Shown one piece after another: positions 1 through 7,894 of a stretch of DNA of 64,000 nt. Within the stretch, counting starts at the first letter, position 1. Each line of letters starts with the position of its first letter. A program made the position numbers and the translations under genes. Source of the DNA: CBDDEC01 sp965198045 (GTDB taxonomy: Bacteria; Chloroflexota; Dehalococcoidia; UBA2979); the NCBI GenBank assembly GCA_965198045.1, contig CBDAOL010000011.1, positions 434,001 to 498,000 on the forward strand, written 5' to 3'. The notes below the pieces were generated by a model. The model ran no database searches and was not told the DNA's origin. It saw only the letters and a program-made list of their open reading frames with translations.

Positions 1-1
1 G

Positions 2-475
2 GATCAGGCCCGAGCGCTGATCGAGGGCTATCGCGAGGCGCGCGGCGCCCGCGGTGCAGATGTCTCGCCGCAGGAGCTGCTGATGGCGATCAACAGCGAC
101 CGCACGTTCCGCATCCACTCGACTCGTCTCGCGACGGAGCAGTCGCGTCACCAGTCCGCCACATACATGTACCTCTTCTCGTGGCAGGCAGAGATGTTCG
201 ATGTCGGCGCCTGTCACGCGCTCGAGATCCCGTTCGTCTTTGGCACCTTTGACACACCACTGGGCAAGATCGCCGGTGGCGAGCAGGGTCGAGGGCTGTC
301 CGACCAGATGAAGGACGCATGGATCGCCTTCGCGAAGAGTGGCGACCCCTCGCACGAGGGCCTGCCAGCGTGGCCCGCCTACGACGGTAGGGAGCGAGCG
401 ACGATGGTGTTCGATCGCAAGTCGCAGGTCGAACTGGCGCCGCTCGAGGTCGAACGCGCGCTCTGGGACGCCTGA
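2..475 (+). CDS. Carboxylesterase type B, C-terminal part (5' end outside window)
   Basis: The open frame runs in from the left edge, so only the last ~157 residues are seen. They match the C-terminal third of type-B carboxylesterases / para-nitrobenzyl esterases (alpha/beta hydrolases cleaving carboxylic esters). The segment GACHALEIPFVFG carries the catalytic His in its family setting (GAxHxxExPFVFG), and the DQMKDAWIAFAKSGDPS stretch is the usual penultimate helix. The nucleophile Ser and acid residue would lie upstream, outside the window. It ends 28 bases before the MFS gene on the same strand, suggesting co-transcription. Confidence 0.85.
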   Translation, partial: DQARALIEGYREARGARGADVSPQELLMAINSDRTFRIHSTRLATEQSRHQSATYMYLFSWQAEMFDVGACHALEIPFVFGTFDTPLGKIAGGEQGRGLSDQMKDAWIAFAKSGDPSHEGLPAWPAYDGRERATMVFDRKSQVELAPLEVERALWDA

Positions 476-503
476 TGCGCGCTCGCGCGCCGCGCGCGGG
501 ACC

Positions 504-1781
504 GTGACGGCTGAGCGCGAGCCTGAAGTCGCCGTCGATACGGCTCCGGGACCGAGCAGCGCTCGGTTTCGTACCTTCGAGTCACTCGGCAACCGCTCGT
601 TCCGCTGGTTCCTGCTGTCGGCGCTCGGCCAGATGGCGTCGCTGCGCGTCCAGAACATCGTGCGTGGGTACCTCGCGTACGAGCTGACGGGGTCGTTCGC
701 AGCCCTCGGCACGGTCTTCCTCGCGAACTCGATCTCCGGGATCTCGCTGAACTTCGTGGGCGGCGTGTGGGCCGACCGCATCCAGCGCCGCAAGGGCCTC
801 GTGCAGATCGGGCAGCTCTCGAGCGCAGCGTTGGGTGTCGTGCTGGGGGTGCTGGTCTGGACCGACCTGCTGCGCTTCGAACACCTGCTGATCGCGGGTC
901 TGCTCACCGGTGGCATCAACGCCCTCACGATGCCGGCGCGCCAGTCGATGTTGCCGGATGTGGTTGGCATGCAGCGGCTGACGAACGCGGTCGCGCTCAA
1001 CGCGGCTAGCCGCAACTCGATCCAGATGATCGCGCCAGCCGTTGGTGGCGTGATCCTCGCCGCCTACGGCGCCGCCTGGCTCTACTTCCTGATGGCCAGC
1101 ACCTACATGTTCGCCGTCGTGGCTCTGACCCAGGTGTCGACAGACGCGCGCGGTTCCGCGACACGTGCGAGGGCGACGACCACCCCTCGCGAGGACCTCG
1201 TCGCCGGCATGCGCTACATCGCCGGTGACTCCCGTATCGCGTGGGTGCTACTCGCGAACACGCTGTTCGGCCTGCTCCTGATGCCGTACGAGTTCCTGCT
1301 GCCGGGCTTCGTCGCGGATGTCTTGAACGACGAATCCGGCGCCCAGCTCGGGCTGTTGTTCAGCGTCAGCGCGCTGGGTTCGCTCATCGGCGCCCTCGCC
1401 GTGGCCTCGTTGCCGCCACACCGTCGAGGGCTCGGGTATCTCATCTCGGTGCTGCTGATGGGCGTCGCGCTCTTCGCCTTCGCCTGGACGACATGGGTCG
1501 TGGCCACCGCCGCGGTGATCTTCGTGCTCGGCATCGGCCGCTCCGGCCGGATGTCGTTCAGCAACGTCCTCGTGCAGAACTACGTCGAGGACGCCTACCG
1601 AGGCCGCGTGCTGGCGGTCTACCACATGCAGCGATCGGTGGCTTCGCTCGGCACCTTCTCCGTCGGCATCCTTGCCGCGGCCATCGGGATCCAGGAGGCC
1701 CTGGCCGGTCTCGCGATCGTCGTCGTCGCCGTCGCGCTCGCCATGATCCTCGCTCGCGGCGTCCTCGTACGCCTCGACTGA
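504..1781 (+). CDS. MFS transporter, DHA3/EntS-like
   Basis: A ~425-residue polytopic membrane protein with about 12 hydrophobic segments, of the DHA3 (enterobactin/macrolide exporter-like) branch of the major facilitator superfamily, expected to export small molecules by proton antiport. The loop GGVWADRIQRRK after TM2 is the MFS motif A. The GTG at 504 is preferred because the upstream extension in this frame overlaps the esterase in another frame and has Arg/Pro-rich shadow composition, whereas the protein after 504 starts with a short polar tail and FRTFESLGNRSFRWF just before TM1. It follows the esterase gene. Substrate unknown. Confidence 0.85.
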   Translation: MTAEREPEVAVDTAPGPSSARFRTFESLGNRSFRWFLLSALGQMASLRVQNIVRGYLAYELTGSFAALGTVFLANSISGISLNFVGGVWADRIQRRKGLVQIGQLSSAALGVVLGVLVWTDLLRFEHLLIAGLLTGGINALTMPARQSMLPDVVGMQRLTNAVALNAASRNSIQMIAPAVGGVILAAYGAAWLYFLMASTYMFAVVALTQVSTDARGSATRARATTTPREDLVAGMRYIAGDSRIAWVLLANTLFGLLLMPYEFLLPGFVADVLNDESGAQLGLLFSVSALGSLIGALAVASLPPHRRGLGYLISVLLMGVALFAFAWTTWVVATAAVIFVLGIGRSGRMSFSNVLVQNYVEDAYRGRVLAVYHMQRSVASLGTFSVGILAAAIGIQEALAGLAIVVVAVALAMILARGVLVRLD

Positions 1782-1872
1782 CCTCGTCGCTGCAGGCGCA
1801 GCACGTGCTCCTCGGTTGGTCGTGCGCTAGGCTGCGCGCGGCCACCATCGAGGTGGAGAGCGGAGCGGGGTG

Positions 1873-2688
1873 ATGAGCGAGGTCAACACAAACGGGCTGC
1901 TGGCGGGCAAGGTGGCGGTCGTCACCGGGGCTTCGCGCGGCATCGGCGAGGCGATTGCGATTCGTTATGCGATGGAGGGCGCGCAGGTCATCGTCTCCGC
2001 GCGCACCGTCGAGGAGGGTGACCACCCACTGCCGGGCAGCATCAACAGCGTCGTACAGCGCATCCGCGACTCCGGCGGCGACGCGACGGCGGTCCGCTGC
2101 GACCTCGCCAACGGCGAGGACCGCGAGGCGCTGATCCGCTCCGCCGAGGAAGCCTACGGGCGGGTCGACATCCTCGTGAACAACGCCGCCGTGACCTACT
2201 TCATGCCGGTCGTGGACTTCACGGAGAAGCGCTACCGGCTGATGACGGAGGTGCAGGTCTACGCCCCGTTCCATCTCTCACAGCTCGTGCTGCCGGGCAT
2301 GTTGGAACGCGGCGAGGGCTGGATCATCAACATCTCCTCGCACGCCGCGCTGCACCCGCCGCTCGACCGGCCCGGTGGCGGCACGGTCTACGGCATGGGC
2401 AAGGCCGCCCTCGAGCGCTTCACGACTGGACTCGCGTCTGAGGTCAGCGGCGACGGCATCGCCGTCAACGTGATCTCGCCGGGGCTGGTGGCGACGCCCG
2501 GTGTCGTGCACCACGGGCTGATCAACGACTCAAACCGCGACACGCAGACGCCGGTCGAGCACATGGCCGAGGCCTGCCTGCGCCTCGCGCACAGTGAGCC
2601 GGAGCGCCTGACGGGCCGCATCACCTACGCGGCCGACATGATGGAAGAGTTCGCCCTGGACGCGGCAGAGCTGGTGGGCGCGACCTAG
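1873..2688 (+). CDS. SDR family NAD(P)-dependent oxidoreductase
   Basis: Classical short-chain dehydrogenase/reductase of ~271 residues. It shows the cofactor motif TGASRGIG near residues 18-25, NNAA, a Ser in the INISSHAA strand and the Tyr-x-x-x-Lys pair in VYGMGKAA. Arg and Ser after the second strand (SARTVEE) suggest NADP preference, which is only an inference. A ggagcgggg Shine-Dalgarno precedes GTG 1870 and ATG 1873; ATG is chosen for spacing. The substrate is unknown. It converges with the CoA-transferase gene that follows. Confidence 0.9.
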   Translation: MSEVNTNGLLAGKVAVVTGASRGIGEAIAIRYAMEGAQVIVSARTVEEGDHPLPGSINSVVQRIRDSGGDATAVRCDLANGEDREALIRSAEEAYGRVDILVNNAAVTYFMPVVDFTEKRYRLMTEVQVYAPFHLSQLVLPGMLERGEGWIINISSHAALHPPLDRPGGGTVYGMGKAALERFTTGLASEVSGDGIAVNVISPGLVATPGVVHHGLINDSNRDTQTPVEHMAEACLRLAHSEPERLTGRITYAADMMEEFALDAAELVGAT

Positions 2689-2695
2689 CCGAGGG

Positions 2696-3895
2696 CTATC
2701 CGAACAGTTCGCCGGCGGCGAGGTCGGCGAGCTCCTCACTGGCGAAGCCGGCCTCGGTCAGCACCTCGTGCGTGTGCTCGCCGATGCCAGGCGCCGGGCC
2801 GCGAGGGGCGATGTCGGCGCCGTGGATCGTGAACGGTGCAGCGACGACCCAGTGTGCCTCGTCGCCCTCGCCGACCTGCTCGAACGTACCGCTGTCGACG
2901 AGCTGCGGGTCACGCGCGACCTCAGCGGTTGTCTGGATCGGCGCCCAGATGCAGCGCGCGGCGTCGAGGATCGTGCGCCACTCCTCGAGGGTGCGTGTCG
3001 CGAAGATGGCGTCGACCTCCGGCAGCAGCTCACTGCCGTGCTCGCGCAGCGCGGCGGTCGCGTTGTAGCGCTTGTTGCTGGCCCACTCGGGACGCTCGAG
3101 GGCTTCGCAGAACCTCGGCCAGTAGCGATCGGGGATCGGCATCGTCAGCTGCAGCCAGCGCTCGTCCGAAGTGCGGTAGGCGTTGCGCGTCAGCAGCCAG
3201 TGCGTCGAGCGATCCTGGCGTTCGGGCTGCCAGTCCTCGCGGTTGAGCTCCTGCTGCATGTCCGCGCTGATGCTCCACACGCCGTTGCGGAGCAGCGAGA
3301 GGTCGACGAACTGAGCGCCCTCGCCACCTTCGACCAGGCGTAGCGCCGCCAGCGTCGCGGCCAGCAGCCCGAGGGCGGTCGGATGGTCGCCCTGGCCCGG
3401 GCGGCCCTGCACCGGCGGCGTATTCGTCTCGCCGATCAGGTCCACGACGCCCGAGCGCGCGAGGTAAGCGGTGCTATCGAAGCCCGAGCGATGGGCATCC
3501 GGACCCGTCGGGCCGTACGCCGTGAGCAGGGTGTAGACGATCGAGGGCTGCGCCGCGCTCACCGCCTCGAACTTCAGGCCGAAGCGTTCGAGGCGGGGCG
3601 GAATCAGGTTCGTCAGGAACACGTCGGACCGCGCGGCGAGACGCGCGATGACGTCGCGCGCCGAGGGGTGTTCAAGGTCGAGCGTGATCGAGCGTTTGCC
3701 CCGGTTGTCCTGCACGAAGCCGAAGCTGACCGTCTCGCCGGGCCGCCTCGTGCGGTTGCCGCGGTAGACATCGCCGTTCGGCGGCTCGACCTTGACGACA
3801 TCGGCGCCGAGATCGGCCATCAGGGCGCCGCACGCCGGCGCCGCGAGGTAGTTCGCCACCTCGAGGACGTGCACACCATCGAGCGGTCCGGCCAT
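2696..3895 (-). CDS. CaiB/BaiF family (class III) CoA-transferase
   Basis: About 399 residues, normal for family III CoA-transferases, which move CoA between acyl groups (formyl-CoA, carnitine or succinyl-CoA:arylalkyl types). The N-terminal strand GPLDGVHVLEVANYLAAP, ADLGADVVKVEPP and the later SGFDSTAYLARSG (with the position of the catalytic Asp) are family signatures. The ATG at 3895 is chosen over an upstream start because AAGGAG lies just ahead of it and the family begins at this point. The acyl substrate cannot be read from sequence; the SDR neighbours suggest a degradation pathway. Confidence 0.9.
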   Translation of the reverse strand: MAGPLDGVHVLEVANYLAAPACGALMADLGADVVKVEPPNGDVYRGNRTRRPGETVSFGFVQDNRGKRSITLDLEHPSARDVIARLAARSDVFLTNLIPPRLERFGLKFEAVSAAQPSIVYTLLTAYGPTGPDAHRSGFDSTAYLARSGVVDLIGETNTPPVQGRPGQGDHPTALGLLAATLAALRLVEGGEGAQFVDLSLLRNGVWSISADMQQELNREDWQPERQDRSTHWLLTRNAYRTSDERWLQLTMPIPDRYWPRFCEALERPEWASNKRYNATAALREHGSELLPEVDAIFATRTLEEWRTILDAARCIWAPIQTTAEVARDPQLVDSGTFEQVGEGDEAHWVVAAPFTIHGADIAPRGPAPGIGEHTHEVLTEAGFASEELADLAAGELFG

Positions 3896-4024
3896 CGCGA
3901 GCTCCTTACACGCCTCGGCCGCTACGGTGCGGGGCCAGACGGCCAACGGCAAGCGGCGCTAGACTCGGCCAGCGTCGCCGCCCGGCGGCGTTCGTGTGCA
4001 GGTTCGGCGAGGCAGGGGGCGGAG

Positions 4025-4897
4025 ATGCAGCAGATCGAGGGCCGCGTGGCGGTCGTGACGGGCGCGGCGAGCGGCATCGGTCGGGCGATGGCGGACACCT
4101 TCGCCGACGCCGGCATGCGCGTGGTGCTGTCGGATGTCGACGAGCCCGCGCTCAAGCGCGCCGTCGAGGAGCTGACGGCCCTCGAGCGTGAGGTGATCGG
4201 TGTCGTCACCGACGTGTCGAGCGAGGAAGCGGTCCAGGACCTTGCCCGACAGGCGCTCGATGCGTTCGGGGCCGTGCATGTGCTCTGCAACAACGCCGGC
4301 GTCGCGGGCGACCTCGATTACTTCTCGCCGGACCGGCCGATCTGGGAGCACCCGATGGTCGACTGGGAGTGGACCTTCGGCGTGAACCTCTGGGGCGTCG
4401 TCTACGGCCTCCGCACCTTCGTTCCGATCATGCTCGATCAGGATGACGAGGGGCACATCGTGAATACGGCCTCGATGGCGGGCCTGCTGAGCGGCGGTCG
4501 CGCCGACATCTACGGCACGACGAAGCACGGCGTGGTGCGCATCAGCGAGGCGCTCTACTTCCAGCTCGCTCGACAGGAGTCGAAGCTCCGTGCCTCGGTG
4601 CTCTGCCCGGGCATCATCAACACGCGCATCCTCAGCTCCGGCCGCAACCGGCCGAGCGAGCTGTCGGAGCACCTCGACCTGCCGACTGGCGACGACCTGG
4701 AACGCAAGGCCGAGGAGGCGGACAACGTGTGGCAGCGCGACACGGGGCTGCCGCCGTCCGAGGTGGCGGAGCAAGTGCTGCAGGCGATCAAGGACGAGCA
4801 GTTCTGGATCCTGACACGCGATGTCCCGCTCGACCGCGTGCGCGGCCGCACCGCGGAGATCGTGGAGATGCGCAATCCGGAGCCGCCGCCGTTCTAG
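4025..4897 (+). CDS. SDR family NAD(P)-dependent oxidoreductase
   Basis: Classical SDR, 290 residues, with TGAASGIG cofactor motif, NNAG, catalytic Ser in NTASMAGL and YGTTK as the Tyr/Lys pair. The start is the ATG at 4025 preceded by gcggag; the longer frame upstream is antisense to the CoA-transferase. The C-terminal extension past the SDR core (VRGRTAEIVEMRNPEPPPF) is typical of SDRs annotated near CoA-transferases in catabolic clusters. Divergent from the CoA-transferase, so the pair may share a promoter region at 3896-4024. Confidence 0.9.
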   Translation: MQQIEGRVAVVTGAASGIGRAMADTFADAGMRVVLSDVDEPALKRAVEELTALEREVIGVVTDVSSEEAVQDLARQALDAFGAVHVLCNNAGVAGDLDYFSPDRPIWEHPMVDWEWTFGVNLWGVVYGLRTFVPIMLDQDDEGHIVNTASMAGLLSGGRADIYGTTKHGVVRISEALYFQLARQESKLRASVLCPGIINTRILSSGRNRPSELSEHLDLPTGDDLERKAEEADNVWQRDTGLPPSEVAEQVLQAIKDEQFWILTRDVPLDRVRGRTAEIVEMRNPEPPPF

Positions 4898-4920
4898 CGC
4901 GGCGGTAACCTCGAACGCCG

Positions 4921-5808
4921 CTAGAGGCTCGCGGCCAACTCCGCGACCAGCGCCGAGGCGTTCCCGACGACCGGCTCGCCGTGGCCGAAGAGCACGGTGT
5001 CGTACTCGAGCCCGCCGAGGATGCCGACCGTCTCGAGCGCCTGGGTGTGGTTCGAGGAGAACTGCGCGTTTGGGCCGATCACGCCGCCGCCGGAGCCGTT
5101 GAGCGCGTCCCCGGCGACGAGGAGCCCGCCGATCGGGTCGAGGACGGAGATGTGCCCGAGGGTGTGTCCCGGCGACTCGATGATGTCGAGCCCGAACACG
5201 CTGTCGCCGTTGCCGACGGCTACGAGTTCGCGCGTGGAGCGGATCGCCGGGATGTCGGCGGCGCCGGCGTAGGCCGTGGCCTCGGGCGCTGCCTGCATGA
5301 CCGCCGTGAGGCTGCCCTGGTGGTCGCCGTGGGCGTGGGTCAGGATCACGTGGCCGACCGCGTCCCACCCGAGGCCGATCGCCTCGAGCGACGCCTCGAT
5401 CATGCGTTCGCTGCCGGCGGTGCCGGTGTCGACCGTCACCGCCTCGCCGCCACGCACGAGGAGGTAGGCGGAGACGAAGCCGAGGTTGACGCGCTCCCAG
5501 TCCACGGCGCCGGACGCGCCACCGCTGTCAGCGCCGCCGCCCGCGCTCGTGGCGTCCGGCGTCGCCGCCGACGTTGGATCGGGCGGCGAGGTCGCCTCGG
5601 GAGCCGACGTAGCAGCGGCGGTCGGCGAACTGGTGACGGCTGGAGTCCCGCCGCTCCCGGCGCCGTCGTCGTCGTCATCGCCGCCGCAGGCCGCGAACAG
5701 GCCGAACCCCGCCACGAACATCGTGCCGCGTCCGAGGTCGGTCAGGAAGATCCGACGGCCCACCGTGCGGGCGGGGCTCAACAGGCGTCTGTTGTGGTCG
5801 TGTCCCAT
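4921..5808 (-). CDS. Metallo-beta-lactamase-fold hydrolase, Tat/lipoprotein-type export signal
   Basis: A 295-residue MBL-fold protein. The N-terminus carries a twin-arginine-like motif (GRRIFL, Arg 18-19), a hydrophobic stretch and a lipobox LFAAC with Cys 41, so it is probably exported and lipid-anchored. A low-complexity Asp/Ser/Thr/Pro linker (residues ~43-100) precedes the catalytic domain with THAHGDHQ (HxHxDH), SPGHTLGHIS and VAGDAL metal ligands. Such secreted MBL proteins hydrolyse lactones, thioesters or similar; the substrate is unknown. A gagga ribosome site precedes the ATG. Confidence 0.88.
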   Translation of the reverse strand: MGHDHNRRLLSPARTVGRRIFLTDLGRGTMFVAGFGLFAACGGDDDDDGAGSGGTPAVTSSPTAAATSAPEATSPPDPTSAATPDATSAGGGADSGGASGAVDWERVNLGFVSAYLLVRGGEAVTVDTGTAGSERMIEASLEAIGLGWDAVGHVILTHAHGDHQGSLTAVMQAAPEATAYAGAADIPAIRSTRELVAVGNGDSVFGLDIIESPGHTLGHISVLDPIGGLLVAGDALNGSGGGVIGPNAQFSSNHTQALETVGILGGLEYDTVLFGHGEPVVGNASALVAELAASL

Positions 5809-6000
5809 CGTGCGTCCTCGCTCTCAGTCCGACTGTCCGAGGGCTCCGCTGGCTCCCCTGGCTCCGCGGCGATGGTAGTTCAACGCTCCCATGCGGACTG
5901 TGACCGCTGCACTCGCGGCCGACCGCGTTTGCATCCTATGACGGGGAGCATATGGACGGCGGGCGTCCCCTCGCGTACAACCTCGGCGGACCGCGAGTGG

Positions 6001-6105
6001 ATGCGTCTGCGGAGGCCTGCGATCAGCGTTGAAGCCATGGTGGTGTGGGGCTCGGTCGGCCTGACGATGTTCGTCGGTCTCTTGCTGGTCGTGCAGACCC
6101 TCTGA
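6001..6105 (+). CDS. Possible 34-aa single-TM peptide
   Basis: In the 309-bp gap between the two MBL genes a short plus-strand frame encodes ~34 residues: a basic start (MRLRRP) and a hydrophobic C-terminal helix VVWGSVGLTMFVGLLLVV. No clear Shine-Dalgarno precedes it, and it could be chance. It looks like the small membrane peptides often missed by annotation, but there is no family recognition. Nothing else stands out in 5809-6117. Confidence 0.2.
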   Translation: MRLRRPAISVEAMVVWGSVGLTMFVGLLLVVQTL

Positions 6106-6117
6106 TCGCCACCGGCG

Positions 6118-6957
6118 CTACGCCGACGGCTCGAACACCAGCCCGCCATCCTCGCGCACCACATGCCCGAACCCGGGGAACGAGAAGTGGCCGCTGCCGA
6201 GCAGCGCCCCTTCGTTCGCGATGCGCTCGAAGAGCTGCGCGCGGGTCCTCGAGGCTTGCTCCTTGTCGACATCCGCGTCAGGTGACCAGGTCGGCTCGGT
6301 GACCTGGACGCGGTGGTGCGCCGTGTCGGCGATGAGGTAGGCCCGGTCGCCACCGGAAGCGACCACCATCGAGACGTGGCCCGGCGTGTGCCCCGGCGTC
6401 GGGATGGTCACCACCTCGGAAGTCACGTCCTGCTCACCCTCGACGAGGTCCAGCAGCCCCGCGGCCTCGATCGGCGCGAGCACAGCGTCAAAGTTCGCGT
6501 CTTCACGGCGCTCTTTGTCCGCACTCCAGTAATCCCACTCCGCCTGCTGGACGACGTATCGGGCGTTGGGGAACAGCGGCACGGTGCCCTCATCGGTATC
6601 GATCGTGTTCCAGCCGGTGTGGTCGAAGTGCAGATGGCTCAGCACGACCGTATCGACCTCGTCAGGCGTCGCGCCTGAGGCGACCAGCACCTCGGGTAGC
6701 GACGGCGTCTCCGGGAACTCCCAACTCTGGCGCGTGCCGACACCAGTATCAAAGAGGATCGTGCGGCTCTCGCTGCGCAGCAGCCACGCGCCCATGTTGA
6801 GTGTGAAGCTGCGATTCGCGTCGAGCAGCTCGAGGTAGGGCTCCCATGCGCCCTCCTCGACGGCGCTGAAGAAGGCGCTCACGGGCATCGTGTTCCAGCT
6901 GTCCTGCAGCGAAACGAGCGTCGCGTTGCCGACCGTGCGTGCCTCGAACTGACCCAT
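6118..6957 (-). CDS. Metallo-beta-lactamase-fold hydrolase (lactonase-like)
   Basis: 279 residues, no signal peptide, so cytoplasmic. The motif SHLHFDHTG (HxHxDH), the TPGHTPGHVS His and LIADTAHH place it in the MBL branch that includes N-acyl-homoserine-lactone lactonases and related quorum-quenching enzymes; LFDTGVGTR is also typical of them. Lactonase activity is only one possibility. GAGGGGTGG lies before the ATG. It shares the fold but not the export signal with the MBL gene 310 bp downstream. Confidence 0.88.
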   Translation of the reverse strand: MGQFEARTVGNATLVSLQDSWNTMPVSAFFSAVEEGAWEPYLELLDANRSFTLNMGAWLLRSESRTILFDTGVGTRQSWEFPETPSLPEVLVASGATPDEVDTVVLSHLHFDHTGWNTIDTDEGTVPLFPNARYVVQQAEWDYWSADKERREDANFDAVLAPIEAAGLLDLVEGEQDVTSEVVTIPTPGHTPGHVSMVVASGGDRAYLIADTAHHRVQVTEPTWSPDADVDKEQASRTRAQLFERIANEGALLGSGHFSFPGFGHVVREDGGLVFEPSA

Positions 6958-7116
6958 GTTGCGCCACCCCTCGTGCGGACCCGGTGTCTCTGGCGTTGTA
7001 ATCGCGGCTCATCCTAGCCGCTGCGCCGCATCGTGACTTCGGCCTGCCTCGATCTGCGGTTAGCATCCAGCGGACCGCCTCGACGGCGGCGGCATGCACA
7101 GCGGATGGAGCGGGAC

Positions 7117-7884
7117 ATGGCCTTCGAACCTTTCGACCTCAGCGGCAAGGTCGCGCTGGTGACCGGCGGTAACAGCGGTATCGGACTCGGGATGGCGGAG
7201 GGCATGGCGCAGGCTGGCGCCGATGTCTGTGTCTGGGGTACCAACGAGGAGAAGAACCGCGCCGCGCATGACCGGCTGACGCAGCACGGCACGAATGTGC
7301 TCGCCCTCCAGTGCGATGTCTCCGACGAGGACGCGGTGGACCGCGCGTTCGAGGAGACCGTCAACCAGCTCGGCCACGTCGACGGCTGCTTCGCCAACGC
7401 GGGTCGTGGAGGCGGCTCGCCGTTCCAGGAGTTCCCGACCCAGCTCTGGCGCGACGTGATCGGCGTCAACCTCGATGGTGTGATGTTCACCTTCCGTGCC
7501 GCCACGCGGCACATGATCGAGCGAGGGCAGGGCGGCCGCCTCGTCGGCACCTCCAGCGCCTCGGCGATCCACGGCGCCGCTCGCAATGAGGCGTATGCGT
7601 CGACGAAGGGCGCGATGCTCGCGATGATGCGCGGCCTCGCCGTGGAGATGGCGCGCCACGGCATCACGGCGAACACGATCATCCCCGGCTGGATCGAAAC
7701 CGCGATGACGGCGCGCAACGTCGGCGCCGAGGTCTTCGAGAATCGTGTGATGAAGCGCGTCCCGGTCCGCCGCTGGGGCCAGCCGGAGGACTTCGCCGGG
7801 ATCGCGATCTACCTGCTGTCTGACGCCTCCTCGTACCAGACCGGCGAGGAGTTCGTGATCGACGGCGGATACACGCGCTTCTAA
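7117..7884 (+). CDS. SDR family NAD(P)-dependent oxidoreductase
   Basis: 255-residue classical SDR with TGGNSGIG, a Ser in TSSASAI and YASTKGA as catalytic Tyr/Lys; the C-terminal SDASSYQTGEEFVIDGGYT is the canonical end of FabG-like SDRs. The conserved NNAG is ANAG here (FANAGRG). The start at 7117 is chosen because GGAG lies 6 bases before it; another in-frame ATG is at 7105. The protein appears complete. It converges on the next gene with a 10-bp gap. Confidence 0.9.
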   Translation: MAFEPFDLSGKVALVTGGNSGIGLGMAEGMAQAGADVCVWGTNEEKNRAAHDRLTQHGTNVLALQCDVSDEDAVDRAFEETVNQLGHVDGCFANAGRGGGSPFQEFPTQLWRDVIGVNLDGVMFTFRAATRHMIERGQGGRLVGTSSASAIHGAARNEAYASTKGAMLAMMRGLAVEMARHGITANTIIPGWIETAMTARNVGAEVFENRVMKRVPVRRWGQPEDFAGIAIYLLSDASSYQTGEEFVIDGGYTRF

Positions 7885-7894
7885 GCGCGGACTG

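Noticed and set aside
3959..5368. 469-residue minus-strand ORF
   Set aside because: Arg/His/Pro-rich antisense shadow of the SDR at 4025 and overlap with the MBL gene in another frame.
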